A DNA stretch of 64,000 nucleotides from Candidatus Denitrolinea symbiosum (GTDB lineage Bacteria; Chloroflexota; Anaerolineae; Anaerolineales; Villigracilaceae), in assembly GCA_017312345.1 (NCBI GenBank), contig BLAA01000001.1, positions 1,054,001 through 1,118,000 of the forward strand, given 5' to 3'. The notes below the pieces were generated by a model that saw only the letters and a program-made list of their open reading frames with translations, did no database searches and was not told the origin of the DNA. The position numbers and the translations under genes are program-made. Below, one piece after another: positions 40,799 to 49,787 of this stretch; the first letter of the stretch is position 1; each line of letters starts with the position of its first letter.

Positions 40799-42799
40799 AT
40801 GAAAACAATTAAACGTGCTGTGCTATATGCAAGAGTCTCCAGTGATGATCGCGGCAAGGAGGGACGTAATCTGGCGGGACAATTGGAAATGTGCCGGGAT
40901 TTTGCACTCGCCAATGGATGGCAAATCGTTGCAGAATTGTCCGAGGATGACCGTGGCGCATCTGGCGCTTCATTTGAGTTGCCCGAGCTTAATCGCGCAC
41001 GCGAAATGGCGCAAAAGGGAGAGTTTGATGTGTTGGTGGTTCGTGAGATTGACCGCCTCAGCCGTAAGCTTGCGAAGCAACTTATTGTTGAAGAGCAATT
41101 GAACCGGGCCGGTGTCGAAGTTGTTTATGTTCTAGCCAGCTACGAGAACTCGCCGGAAGGGCGTTTGAACAAGCATATTCGTGCGACTATCGCCGAATAT
41201 GAACGTGAAAAAATTGCCGAACGCATGGTTCGCGGAAGGCGGCAGGTGGTCAAAAACGGGAAAATTATGCTTCATGGAAATAAACCCCCGTATGGTTATC
41301 GCTTGTCGGAAGACGGAAAAAATTTGGTGATTCATGAAGAGGAGGCAGCTGTCGTACGGTTGGTTTACACATGGTATGTGGAAGGAGATGAAAAAGGGCG
41401 GCGCCTATCCACACGCGAGATTTCAAAGCGACTCACCCAAATGAGGGTTCCAACTTGGGCAGACCTGCGTGGAATGTTCAAAAAGCGCGGGAAAGGGGAA
41501 TGGTCAGGGAGACTCGTGTATCGAATTCTGGCATCAGAGACATATGCCGGACACTGGCACTATGGAAAACGTAACACTTTCGGGGGTTACCACAAGCCCA
41601 ACGCCCGCGAATGGTGGCTGAGCTTTGATGTCCCGGCGATTGTCTCTGAGGAAATGTGGGAGAAAGCTAAGCTTCAGCGAAAAGCAAATGTAAGTGTCTC
41701 CAAACGCAATATAAAAAGAGAGTACTTACTGAGAGGACGTGTCCGATGTGGTCTGTGTCATACCAGCGTCAATTGTTATGCTACCGTGCCTCAAGAAAGG
41801 AAACTGTACCTGTATTACAAGTGTAATGCGCTCATGGGTACCATCGCCAACGTGAAGTGCCATCTTCCAAGCTTTCGCGTAGATGTTGTCGATAAGTTGG
41901 TCTGGGATTGGGTGAAGGCGCTTCTTACTCAACCGGGAACTCTGGAAACTGGGCTTGCGGAATATCAGGAAAGCCGAGAGCAATTCATTGCACCCATACG
42001 TGACCGTTTACTCGTTATTGATGATCTTTGGCAGGACTCGAAGAGTCAACTGGACCGGATACTTGATCTATATATTTCTGGTGACATTCCAAGAGAATTG
42101 TTGGTTGATAAGAAACAGCAATTAGAAACCACCCTCACCTCGTTGGAGAAAGAACGCGACGATTTGAATCTGAATTTGGAATCAGAAACCATAACAGAAA
42201 AAGACATCCAGCAAATTCGTGAGTTTGCTTTACATATTGCGGAAGGATTGGAGCCTGGAAATGAAACCTTCGATGATCGGCGACGCGTGATTGAGTTACT
42301 CGATGTTGGCGCTTTACTGACCGTGGAAGACGGTCAAAAATTCATTGATGTATGGTGCTTTCTAGGTCGAAACAAGTTATCGGTTGGGTCGCCTATTTCT
42401 CGAAGTGCGGCACGCGCCAGAAATTGTCCACGCTGTAGCGCGCGAAGCCGCCGCCGACGACATCGTACATGCCGCCGCGCGACATGGCGTCGAGAATGTG
42501 CGCGCAGACTTTTAAGATTTGCCCGCGCTGTGGGGAATCGGAGACGGCGCGGCGGAGCAGGAATTCGACGGTCATCGGCTGCGGGAATTTGGGCGCGTCG
42601 CCCCAGCCGCCGTGGCCCCAATCGTACGAATCGGTCAGCGCGCGCGCGGCCGCTTCGAGCGCCGCCGCGTCGACGGGGATTTTGTCGCCGCTCGCTTGCG
42701 TCTGCGATTGGATGTGTTGGAACACCTGTTGCCCGACGCGGTCCGCCTCCTGCCGGTCCTCGCGCCACGTCCGCGCGATGGCTGTCAGTATTTCCTTGA
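40799..42799 (+). CDS. Large serine recombinase (integrase), fused to host DNA at its 3' end
   Basis: The frame has 666 codons, of which about the first 530 are genuine. The N-terminal resolvase domain starts [19 protein letters not shown] with the nucleophile serine near 15 and [11 protein letters not shown] recombinase domain follows ([32 protein letters not shown]), then a zinc ribbon ([10 protein letters not shown] ... [13 protein letters not shown]) and a coiled-coil tail. After about codon 531 the frame crosses the att junction and reads the antisense of the DUF255 gene, giving an arginine-rich tail. GAAGGAAG precedes the start. It integrates and excises the element. Confidence 0.93.
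   Translation: MKTIKRAVLYARVSSDDRGKEGRNLAGQLEMCRDFALANGWQIVAELSEDDRGASGASFELPELNRAREMAQKGEFDVLVVREIDRLSRKLAKQLIVEEQLNRAGVEVVYVLASYENSPEGRLNKHIRATIAEYEREKIAERMVRGRRQVVKNGKIMLHGNKPPYGYRLSEDGKNLVIHEEEAAVVRLVYTWYVEGDEKGRRLSTREISKRLTQMRVPTWADLRGMFKKRGKGEWSGRLVYRILASETYAGHWHYGKRNTFGGYHKPNAREWWLSFDVPAIVSEEMWEKAKLQRKANVSVSKRNIKREYLLRGRVRCGLCHTSVNCYATVPQERKLYLYYKCNALMGTIANVKCHLPSFRVDVVDKLVWDWVKALLTQPGTLETGLAEYQESREQFIAPIRDRLLVIDDLWQDSKSQLDRILDLYISGDIPRELLVDKKQQLETTLTSLEKERDDLNLNLESETITEKDIQQIREFALHIAEGLEPGNETFDDRRRVIELLDVGALLTVEDGQKFIDVWCFLGRNKLSVGSPISRSAARARNCPRCSARSRRRRHRTCRRATWRRECARRLLRFARAVGNRRRRGGAGIRRSSAAGIWARRPSRRGPNRTNRSARARPLRAPPRRRGFCRRSLASAIGCVGTPVARRGPPPAGPRATSARWLSVFP
42388..42405. other. 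Right attachment junction (attR region)
   Basis: The host gene matches its family up to HFEK and then meets a stop, TAG, that belongs to the element. The crossover is therefore close to 42,393-42,400, within the sequence TTTCTCGAAG. The exact core cannot be fixed without the left junction or an empty site. Confidence 0.7.
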
Positions 42800-43199
42800 A
42801 CGACGGCATGTTGGCGCGGCGGACGGGAGGGAAGTATGTGCCAGCATAGAACGGACGCAGGTCGGGCGTGAGGAAGACGGACATCGGCCAGCCGCCCGAA
42901 CCGGTCATCGCCATCGTGGCTTGCATGTAGATGGCGTCAAGGTCGGGACGTTCCTCGCGGTCTACTTTGATGTTGACGAAGTTCGCGTTCATCAGCGCGG
43001 CGGTGGACTCGTCTTCGAAGGATTCGTGCGCCATTACGTGGCACCAGTGACAGGCGGCGTATCCAATGCTGAGGAAGATCGGCTTGTCTTCGGCGCGGGC
43101 TTTGGCGAGCGCCTCCTCGCCCCACGGATACCAGTCCACGGGATTGTGCGCGTGCTGGAGGAGATAGGGAGAATTTGCGTTGATCAGATGATTTGACAT
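42393..43199 (-). pseudogene. DUF255 thioredoxin-fold protein (YyaL-like), 3' part removed by the element
   Basis: 268 aa from ATG 43,199. It starts [20 protein letters not shown] and carries the thioredoxin-like CHWC in [20 protein letters not shown] near residue 46. The family is normally near 700 aa with a C-terminal six-hairpin part. Here it stops after [10 protein letters not shown], where relatives continue with MLYDNA. The 3' part should be at the far left end of the integrated element. In this state the gene is probably non-functional. It is the integration target. Confidence 0.92.
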
Positions 43200-43381
43200 G
43201 GGGAACCTGTAAAAGGATGGCTTTTCATCGAGCAGGAGGATTATAGTCCAGAACCATCGCTTATCTGCGGGTTTGGCCCTCACCCCCAACCTCTTTCCTG
43301 TGGGGAGAGGAGGTCTCTGCGTCCGCCCGCGGGAACGCGGCGGGAGATGCGTCCAAATCAGTTAAAATAAGCGCCATCCCC

Positions 43382-44908
43382 ATGACCGAATCCCCCCGCT
43401 CCTTCTTTGGCCGCTATCATACCCTCGTCCTCATCGTCCTCTTCGTCGCGGCCGCGGCCATCCGTCTCTACGACCTGACCGACCTGCCCCTCGACTTCCA
43501 TCCCACGCGGCAACTCTTCTCCGCGCTCAAAGCGCGCGGCATGTACTACGAGACTCTCGCCGACGCGCCCGCCGACCAGCGCGCCTTCGCCATCCAGCAG
43601 GGACGCCTGCGCGCCACCATCGAACCGGAGATCCTCGAAAGGCTGACAGTCTTCACCTGGAAATTCACGGGCGAACAACTCTGGGTGGCGCGAATCTACT
43701 CCAGCCTCTTCTGGCTCCTCGGCGGGATCTTCATCTATCTCCTCGCCCGCGACCTCTTCTCGAAAGACGGCGCGCTTTTCGCGGCCGCGTTTTATTTGCT
43801 GCTTCCTTACGCCGTCGTCGCCAGTCGTTCCTTCCAACCCGATCCCCTCATGGTCGCGCTCATCGTCGGATTTTGGTGGGCGGTCAATCGCTGGGCGCAA
43901 TCCCTCCATCCCCACCCTGTCAAATCAACTTCCTGGCTTTATGTCCTCCTCGCCTCCATCCTCGGCGGCTTTGCCATCTTCGTCAAACTCAACGCCGCGT
44001 TCTTCGTCGTCGGCGGGGCGCTGGGCGCGGCGTTCGGACGCGCCTCCCTGCGCGGCCTCCTCCGCAACCGGCAGGTCTGGGCGATGGCCGCGCTGGGACT
44101 CCTCCCCGGCGCGGGCTGGGTGATCTACGGCCTGGCGCGCGGCTTCCTCGGTCAGCAATTCGGCGGACGCTTCATCCCCGCGCTGCTCGTCTCGCCCTCC
44201 ATGTACCTCGGCTGGGCGCAGATGATCGGGGACGTGATCGGTCTCTTCACCTTCACGCTCGCGCTCCTCGGTCTCCTCCTCGTGGACGGCAAACCCGCGC
44301 GCTCGTTCCTCCTCGGACTGTGGGGCGCGTACCTCGCCTTCGCCCTTTTCTTCGACTACCACATCTCCACGCACAACTACTACAGCCTGCCGCTCGTCCC
44401 CATCGCCGCGTTGACTCTGACTCCGCTCGCGGACGCGCTCCTCGCCCGACTTGTCGCGCGAACCGCCGATCCGCGCCGCAAAATCCTCGCCGCCTCCCTC
44501 CTGACCTTGAGCCTGGCCGCCGTCCTGTGGACTTCGCGCGTCGCCTTGAAGTCCGCCGACTACCGTCCGCAGGCCGCGTTCTGGCAAAGCATCGGCGAGA
44601 CGGTACGCGGTCATCGCGTCGTCGCGTTGACGCAGGACTACGCCCTGCCGCTCGCTTACTGGGGCTGGACCTCCGCCGCCAACTGGCCCGACTCGTCGGA
44701 TATCGCCTACCGCGAGATGCGCGGCGGCGACGCGTCGTTCGAAAAATCCTTCGCCCGATTGACGAAGGGCCGCGACCTCTTCCTCGTCACCGACCTCCCC
44801 GACCTGGCGCGCCAGCCCGACCTGCGCGCGCGGCTTTCGGGATTCGCCGTCTTCGCGCAGGGCGACGGATTCGTGATCTACGATCTCGACCAGCCGCTCG
44901 CGCCGTAA
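43382..44908 (+). CDS. GT39/ArnT-like membrane glycosyltransferase
   Basis: 508 aa. About a dozen membrane segments. The N-terminal loop DLPLDFHPTRQLFSALKARG carries the acidic region expected in PMT/ArnT-like enzymes, and helices such as FLLGLWGAYLAFALFFDYHI follow. The C-terminal soluble part ends FVIYDLDQPLAP. It transfers sugars from polyprenyl-linked donors at the outer face of the membrane; the acceptor is unknown. Hairpin terminator directly after. Another gene of this type is at 56,024. Confidence 0.75.
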   Translation: MTESPRSFFGRYHTLVLIVLFVAAAAIRLYDLTDLPLDFHPTRQLFSALKARGMYYETLADAPADQRAFAIQQGRLRATIEPEILERLTVFTWKFTGEQLWVARIYSSLFWLLGGIFIYLLARDLFSKDGALFAAAFYLLLPYAVVASRSFQPDPLMVALIVGFWWAVNRWAQSLHPHPVKSTSWLYVLLASILGGFAIFVKLNAAFFVVGGALGAAFGRASLRGLLRNRQVWAMAALGLLPGAGWVIYGLARGFLGQQFGGRFIPALLVSPSMYLGWAQMIGDVIGLFTFTLALLGLLLVDGKPARSFLLGLWGAYLAFALFFDYHISTHNYYSLPLVPIAALTLTPLADALLARLVARTADPRRKILAASLLTLSLAAVLWTSRVALKSADYRPQAAFWQSIGETVRGHRVVALTQDYALPLAYWGWTSAANWPDSSDIAYREMRGGDASFEKSFARLTKGRDLFLVTDLPDLARQPDLRARLSGFAVFAQGDGFVIYDLDQPLAP

Positions 44909-44937
44909 GTCGGATTGGCAATCCGACCTGTATTTTT
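44909..44937 (+). terminator. Rho-independent terminator
   Basis: GTCGGATT (44909-44916) and AATCCGAC (44920-44927) with a 3-nt loop, then CTGTATTTTT. It begins within a base of the glycosyltransferase stop. Confidence 0.75.
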
Positions 44938-45055
44938 GGGGATGGTACAATCAAAACGTAAATCGCGCTCTCGATGTTTTGACGCTGGCGCTGGAGAACG
45001 CCGCAGGCGCCTTGCCTCGTCAAAACAGCCGCCAAAAAACCAAAACGGAGTTCCC

Positions 45056-46276
45056 ATGAACACACCTGTCATCGTTGACGCCATCCGCACGCCCGTGGGC
45101 GCGCTGGGAGGGATTCTCGCGCCCGTCCGCCCCGACGACCTCGGCGCGCTCGTCATCAAAGAAATCGTCAAACGCTCGGGACTCGATCCCGCGCTCGTGG
45201 AGGAAGTCTACTTCGGGTGCGCGAACCAGGCGGGCGAAGACAACCGCAACGTGGCGCGCATGTCGGCGCTGCTGGCGGGGCTGCCCGTCGAGGTGGCGGG
45301 AGTCGCCGTTAACCGCCTGTGCGCCTCGGGTTTGGCCGCGGTCAACCAGGCGTCACGCGCGATCCGGGCGGGCGAGGGCGAGGTCTTCGTCGCGGGCGGA
45401 GTCGAGTCCATGTCCCGCGCGCCGTACTCGTTCCCGAAAGCCGAGTCGGGTTACGCGTTCGGGAATCTCACCGCCTACGACACCGCGCTCGGCTGGCGCT
45501 ATCCGAATCCGAAAATGAAGGAAATGTACGGGACCGACTCGATGGGCGAGACCGCCGAAAACATCGCCGCGGAACGCCCGCACCTGACGCGTGAAAAGCA
45601 GGACGCGTTCGCCCTGCGCTCGCACCAGCGCGCCGTCGCCGCCATCGACTCGGGACGCTTCGCCGAGGAAATCATGCCCGTGCCGGTCCCGCAGAGGAAA
45701 GGCGATCCCGTCCTCGCGGCGACGGACGAACGCCCGCGCCGCGACACCACGCTGGAATCGCTGGCGAAGTTGAAACCCGCCTTCAAAAAAGACGGAACGG
45801 TGACGGCGGGAAATTCGTCTGGATTAAACGACGGCGCGGCCGCGCTGTTGTTGATGAGCGAGGCCAAAGCCCGCGCGCTGAATCTTCGGCCGCTCGTCCG
45901 CGTGGTCGCTTCGGCCGCGGCGGGCGTGCCGCCCCGCGTCATGGGCTACGGCCCCGTCCCCGCCACGCGGAAGGCGCTGGCGCGCGCGGGCCTGAAAATG
46001 GACGACATCGGGCTGGTGGAACTCAACGAAGCCTTCGCCGTCCAGGCGCTGGCGGTCATCGAAGACCTCGGCGTGGATCCCGAACTCGTCAACGTGAACG
46101 GCGGCGCCATCGCCATCGGCCATCCGCTCGGCTGTTCGGGCGCGCGCCTCGCCGCCACCCTCGTCCACGAAATGCGCCTGCGCGCCAAAGCGGGCAAGCC
46201 AGTGAAGTACGGACTTGCCACTTTGTGCGTCGGCGTCGGTCAGGGCGAAGCGACGATCTTCGAGTGGATGGGATAA
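45056..46276 (+). CDS. Acetyl-CoA C-acetyltransferase (thiolase)
   Basis: 406 aa from ATG 45,056 (CGGAG upstream). Nucleophile cysteine is in [15 protein letters not shown] near 90. The other active-site motifs are [16 protein letters not shown] and the final [10 protein letters not shown]. It joins or splits acetyl-CoA with acyl-CoA in fatty-acid or PHB-type metabolism. The remaining motifs ([12 protein letters not shown]) are intact and the length is standard. It is bounded by terminator and palindrome repeats and seems monocistronic. Confidence 0.95.
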   Translation: MNTPVIVDAIRTPVGALGGILAPVRPDDLGALVIKEIVKRSGLDPALVEEVYFGCANQAGEDNRNVARMSALLAGLPVEVAGVAVNRLCASGLAAVNQASRAIRAGEGEVFVAGGVESMSRAPYSFPKAESGYAFGNLTAYDTALGWRYPNPKMKEMYGTDSMGETAENIAAERPHLTREKQDAFALRSHQRAVAAIDSGRFAEEIMPVPVPQRKGDPVLAATDERPRRDTTLESLAKLKPAFKKDGTVTAGNSSGLNDGAAALLLMSEAKARALNLRPLVRVVASAAAGVPPRVMGYGPVPATRKALARAGLKMDDIGLVELNEAFAVQALAVIEDLGVDPELVNVNGGAIAIGHPLGCSGARLAATLVHEMRLRAKAGKPVKYGLATLCVGVGQGEATIFEWMG

Positions 46277-46288
46277 AGGACACGTCAC

Positions 46289-46344
46289 GGAATCCCGAAG
46301 TCCTGCTTCGGGACAGAATTCCGAAAGTAGAACTTTCGGATTCC
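46289..46344. repeat. Dispersed host palindrome, copy 1
   Basis: GGAATCC ... TCCCGAAG/CTTCGGGA and CCGAAAGT/ACTTTCGG hairpins ... GGATTCC. The same double-hairpin plan recurs at 50706, 51438 and 57624. It lies between the thiolase and the lipoprotein gene. Confidence 0.8.
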
Positions 46345-46355
46345 TGGGAGACACT

Positions 46356-47273
46356 GTGAAAAGACTATTGCTCGCCCTCTCGCTTCTTCTCTTGACCTCG
46401 GCCTGCTCGCCCGCCTCGATCTTCGGTCTCACCCCGACGCCCACCCTCTACGTCTACCCGACGCCGGAGACTCCCGTCGTCCCCGCGCTGACGGCGGACG
46501 CGCTCCGCAACGCGGAGTACATCCTGCCCGGCTTCGACGGCGCGATCCGTTCCTACAAATTCGTGGACGGCAAATATGCCTTCGGCGGCGATCCCTCGGT
46601 GACCGGCTACGCGGACGTTTCGCTGCTGGACACCTACGCGTTCGGCGACTTGAACGGCGACGGCGTGGACGACGCGGCCGTGTTGATCGCGGAAAACTAC
46701 GGCGGGACGGGCGTCTTCGTCTCGCTGAACGCGGTCTTGAACGAGGGCGGACTCCCGCGTCACGCGGCCTCGACCATGATAGACGACCGTCCGAAGATCA
46801 ACGCGCTGAAAATCCAAAACGGACTCATCTATCTCGACGCGGTTCTCCACGGGCCGAACGATCCCGCCTGCTGTCCGGAGTGGACGGCGACGCGCGCGTA
46901 CAAGCTGAGCGGCCTCTCCCTGACGCTGGTCCGCGCGACCACCCGTCTGCCAAGCGGACAGGAGCGCGCCATCGCCATCGAATCGCCCTCCGCTGGCGCG
47001 GAGGTCACGGGGCAGATAACCCTGGCGGGCGCGGTGACCATCGCGCCGTTCGAGAACACGCTGACGCTCCACGTGTATAACGCGCAGGGCAACGAATTGA
47101 CCGTCGCTCCGATCATGGTGAACGCCCCCGACTTCGGCGCGGCCGGCACATTCACGACCATGCTGGATGTGAGCGCCTTCCCAGCGGGACGCATCCGCAT
47201 CGTGATCGCGGATCTGAGCGCGGCGGACGGCTCCATCCTCGCGCTGGATTCGGTCGAAGTCGTTGTGAAGTAA
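46356..47273 (+). CDS. Lipoprotein with FG-GAP-like and Gmad2-like domains
   Basis: 305 aa from GTG 46,356 (GGGAG upstream). The lipoprotein signal is LLLALSLLLLTSAC with the cysteine near residue 16. A calcium-type loop, DLNGDGVDDAAVLI, lies near 105. The C-terminal ~90 residues (IAIESPSAGAEVTGQITLAG, with FENTLTLHVYNAQG) match the Gmad2 immunoglobulin-like fold. Membrane-attached outside the cell; exact role unknown. It ends before a leftward deacetylase gene. Confidence 0.75.
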   Translation: MKRLLLALSLLLLTSACSPASIFGLTPTPTLYVYPTPETPVVPALTADALRNAEYILPGFDGAIRSYKFVDGKYAFGGDPSVTGYADVSLLDTYAFGDLNGDGVDDAAVLIAENYGGTGVFVSLNAVLNEGGLPRHAASTMIDDRPKINALKIQNGLIYLDAVLHGPNDPACCPEWTATRAYKLSGLSLTLVRATTRLPSGQERAIAIESPSAGAEVTGQITLAGAVTIAPFENTLTLHVYNAQGNELTVAPIMVNAPDFGAAGTFTTMLDVSAFPAGRIRIVIADLSAADGSILALDSVEVVVK

Positions 47274-47360
47274 CAAGACGTCAAATAAAAAGAGACTGTC
47301 CACGTCATGCGGACAGTCTCTTTGCTGGTTGGTTCCGTCTGCGCTGGACGACGCGCAGGT

Positions 47361-48281
47361 TCAGTCCGAGGCGGGCGCACTCCCGGAGTTCTTCCGGGGG
47401 TTTTTCTGCCAGGGAAAATCCTTGAAGAGATAATACCGCCACTCGTCCAGCGGCATGGACGGCAGGTTGGGGAGCGAATCCACGTAGTCGCAAATCTCGC
47501 TCATAAAGGCAAATTCGTAGCCCATGTTTTTGAAACGGGCGATCATGGTTTCGAGGATGTCGAAACCGCGCTCGCTGTTGCGAAGCAGGGCGCGCTTTTC
47601 GAGGGCGGTCACGCCGTCGGAGAGATGCGGCGCGTAGAGGTCGTGCGCGTGGGTGGTGAAGGCGATCACCGAGGGCGGAGGGAAGAGGCGCATCAGCGCG
47701 GACGAGAGTCCCAGCCCGTAGAGTTTGATCCACGGCAGGCCGAAGTTCAGTCGAAGCGCGGGCAGCGCGGGGAATGGAAATTCGAGGATGGAATCGTCCC
47801 CGCGCGTCACGCGGAACGGCTCGATGGGCATGTGCGTGTTCCAGTAGCCGTTTTTGCCGGGACGGATGGACGGGAACACGCTGGCGTCGTAGCGGAGGCC
47901 GAGGTCCATCAGATGGCCGATGCCCTCGCGCGAGATCGCGCCGATGGGCGCGCGATAGCCGACGGCCTCTTTGCCGAAAAACTCGCGGAAGGTTTTCTGC
48001 GCCAGTTGAATCTCATCGCGGTCGCCGCTGGTCTCGGTGTTGTGATGGTGCGAATGGAGCGCGAACTCAATGGGGATCTCGCGCTCCAATTTGCGAATCC
48101 CCTCGCCGTAGCGCGTCAAAATGGATGTGACGAGGAAGCCCGTCACCTTCACGCCCGCGCGGCGGATCAGGTCCACGTAACGCTCGAACAGCGCGGGTTC
48201 CTCGAAGAGCCGCGTGTGTCCCTGCGTGTTGGCGTAGTCCGCTTCGATGTCAATGGTGATGCAGAGGAGTTTTCGAGGCAT
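47361..48281 (-). CDS. Polysaccharide deacetylase (NodB-like)
   Basis: 306 aa from ATG 48,281; an in-frame GTG six bases upstream lies at the edge of the repeat array. KLLCITIDIEADYANTQG has the catalytic acid near 10. Later ALHSHHHNTETSGDRDEI supplies the H-x3-H type metal site and VGYRAPIGAISREGI continues the NodB fold. It removes acetyl groups from glycan polymers, fitting the neighbouring surface polysaccharide genes. The C-terminus is charged and short. Upstream lies the 10-bp repeat array. Confidence 0.85.
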   Translation of the reverse strand: MPRKLLCITIDIEADYANTQGHTRLFEEPALFERYVDLIRRAGVKVTGFLVTSILTRYGEGIRKLEREIPIEFALHSHHHNTETSGDRDEIQLAQKTFREFFGKEAVGYRAPIGAISREGIGHLMDLGLRYDASVFPSIRPGKNGYWNTHMPIEPFRVTRGDDSILEFPFPALPALRLNFGLPWIKLYGLGLSSALMRLFPPPSVIAFTTHAHDLYAPHLSDGVTALEKRALLRNSERGFDILETMIARFKNMGYEFAFMSEICDYVDSLPNLPSMPLDEWRYYLFKDFPWQKNPRKNSGSAPASD

Positions 48282-48284
48282 GGT

Positions 48285-48432
48285 CACGAATATTCACGAA
48301 TATACACGAATGGACACGAATATACACGAATGGACACGAATGGACACGAATGGACACGAATATACACGAATGGACACGAATATTCACGAATGGACACGAA
48401 TAAGAGCGAATGGGAGCGGGTGTGCGCGAATG
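48285..48432. repeat. Tandem 10-bp repeat array (left)
   Basis: About 15 units of (TGGA/TATA/TATT)CACGAA with a strict 10-bp period, drifting to TAAGAGCGAA and TGTGCGCGAA at the end. It begins 3 nt upstream of the deacetylase start. Not CRISPR: no spacers. Confidence 0.92.
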
Positions 48433-48454
48433 GGACATGGATACGCGGAGAATT

Positions 48455-48892
48455 TTATTTCTCGGAATCGGGAGCGTTGATGGGGCGGTGGGTGAGTTTT
48501 GTGGCTTTGCCTGGAAAGAGGCGGCGAAATTCCAATCGTGAGCGGCCAAAATTGAAAAGAAGGCCGACAGGCGCTCCGGTGGTTTTCAGGTAGTTGATGG
48601 TCTGCGTCGCTTCGCGTCTGGAGAGCGGTCTCGCAAAGGCCTTAATTTCCACAACGACCAGTTTGGCAACGAACAAATCCAACTCAAAACTTGCTACCTG
48701 TTCTCCTTCATATTCAACAATGAATTTGTATTGACGCTCGACCTCAATAGATCTTTTCTTGATCTTGAAAGCCATTGCTTTTTCGTACACATCCTCCTTG
48801 AACCCTGGGCCAATCTCGTTGTGGACTTCCATCGCCAAGCCAATGAGAATACGCGTCAAATCATTGCCAGTCGCGTCGGTTACAAGGGTCAT
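48455..48892 (-). CDS. GxxExxY family protein
   Basis: 145 aa. The name-giving motif is GPGFKEDVYEKAM near residue 28. Then FELDLFVAKLVVVEIKAFAR has the D..ExK pattern of a PD-(D/E)xK nuclease fold, and GLLFNFGRSRLEFRRLF is the usual ending. Function of the family is unclear; it is frequent in repeat-rich genomes. It is bracketed by two arrays of the same 10-bp word in opposite orientation (48,285 and 48,950), like a small mobile unit. Confidence 0.93.
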   Translation of the reverse strand: MTLVTDATGNDLTRILIGLAMEVHNEIGPGFKEDVYEKAMAFKIKKRSIEVERQYKFIVEYEGEQVASFELDLFVAKLVVVEIKAFARPLSRREATQTINYLKTTGAPVGLLFNFGRSRLEFRRLFPGKATKLTHRPINAPDSEK

Positions 48893-48949
48893 GATAATCC
48901 TTCATGCAAAAGATGACTTAATTCATCACAAATTTTCCATACTCGCTCA

Positions 48950-49003
48950 CGCCTATTCGCGCCTCATTCGCGCCTATTCGTGTTCATTCGCGCTTATTCG
49001 TGT
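48950..49003. repeat. Tandem 10-bp repeat array (right, inverted)
   Basis: Units such as CTATTCGCGC, TCATTCGCGC and TTATTCGTGT are the reverse complement of the left-array word (CACGAATAAG and relatives). It overlaps the last codons of the methyltransferase gene (RKHE-stop). Confidence 0.85.
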
Positions 49004-49692
49004 TTCCGCGGCAAATTGGACGCGTAGTGGAAGATCGAACGCCGCACATACCAGACATCGCCCTCGAAGCCAGCCTGTTTCACCAAATCGGTAAATTCAT
49101 CGCGCTTGTAGAGATACACGCCAGGACATCTGTTGACGCGGATGTACACCTGTCTCATCCACCACAGCAGCCAGTTGGTCGTGCGCGCCACATCGGGGAA
49201 ATCGTGAAAAAAATATTTCGCCTTCGTGTTGTTGAGAAAGGTCTTCATATCGTCGCGGTCGAAGTATTCGATGACGCCCAGGCTGGCGACCAGATCCACT
49301 CGCGGGAGATTCGCGGGCTTGGCGAGGTCCGCCGCGAAGAATTCCAGGCGGTCCTTGTTTGGACCCGCGAGCCGTCGCTCGTTGGCAATGCGGACGATCT
49401 CCTCCGAGATGTCCACGCCGACGACGCGCGCCGCGCCCGCGTCCAGCAGCATGTCCGCGAAACGCCCCGATGCGCAGCCCACGTCCAGCACGGTCAAACC
49501 GTCGAGGTAGGGTTTGAGCAGCTCGATGGCAAACGTCATACGGTCGTAGAGCGACGCGCCGCGGAACAACGTCGAGAAACGATCCCACGCAGTCGGCTTC
49601 GGCATGTTTTTGTCGGTGTAGTACGTGGCGGCTTCCCATGAGACCACGTGCTTGTCCCAATACTCGCCGCTCTCGGATTTTCGGTCGGTCAT
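48994..49692 (-). CDS. Class I SAM-dependent methyltransferase
   Basis: 232 aa from ATG 49,692. The SAM motif is TVLDVGCASGRFADMLLDAG near 72, then VVGVDISEEIV and LVASLGVIEYFDRDDM. It probably methylates a lipid or sugar in the adjacent glycan pathway; substrate not visible. The C-terminal end falls in the repeat array, which supplies its last residues. Confidence 0.85.
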   Translation of the reverse strand: MTDRKSESGEYWDKHVVSWEAATYYTDKNMPKPTAWDRFSTLFRGASLYDRMTFAIELLKPYLDGLTVLDVGCASGRFADMLLDAGAARVVGVDISEEIVRIANERRLAGPNKDRLEFFAADLAKPANLPRVDLVASLGVIEYFDRDDMKTFLNNTKAKYFFHDFPDVARTTNWLLWWMRQVYIRVNRCPGVYLYKRDEFTDLVKQAGFEGDVWYVRRSIFHYASNLPRKHE

Positions 49693-49787
49693 AGATTCTC
49701 CAGTTTGAAATTTAAGATTTGCGCAGGACGCGATCTCTATCGCGTGGACTTGGGAATTCACCCGCCAAGTGTATCAGAATTTCCCGC

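Larger units (their letters stand above)
1..42395. mobile_element. Integrative (conjugative/mobilizable) element, right part
   Basis: Seen: a large serine recombinase at the right end reads directly into a host DUF255 gene interrupted at its conserved HFEK motif, which fixes the right boundary near 42,393. Inside are an excisionase-like HTH protein, ParA, an iteron-bearing Rep protein, Tad/Flp pilus genes, VirB6/VirB2/PrgI-like membrane proteins, an M23 peptidase and several accessory modules. The left boundary is beyond position 1; the rest of the DUF255 gene should lie there. Missing from this part are VirB4, VirD4, TadA and a clear relaxase, so self-transfer cannot be concluded. The host dispersed palindromes were not noticed inside this interval, which supports a foreign origin. 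Confidence 0.88.

Noticed and set aside
42400..42799. Recombinase C-terminal extension as a real domain
   Set aside because: The residues are antisense of the DUF255 gene and arginine-rich low-complexity, produced by integration.
43925..44950. Long frames opposite the glycosyltransferase and other GC-rich host genes
   Set aside because: They are arginine/glutamate-rich antisense translations typical of GC-rich coding DNA.
48285..48432. CRISPR array
   Set aside because: The unit is only 10 bp, strictly periodic, and has no spacers. No cas genes are present in the window.
47307..48593. Long rightward frame with repeated GHEYTRMDTN-type residues
   Set aside because: It is antisense to the deacetylase and its tail is a translation of the 10-bp repeat array.
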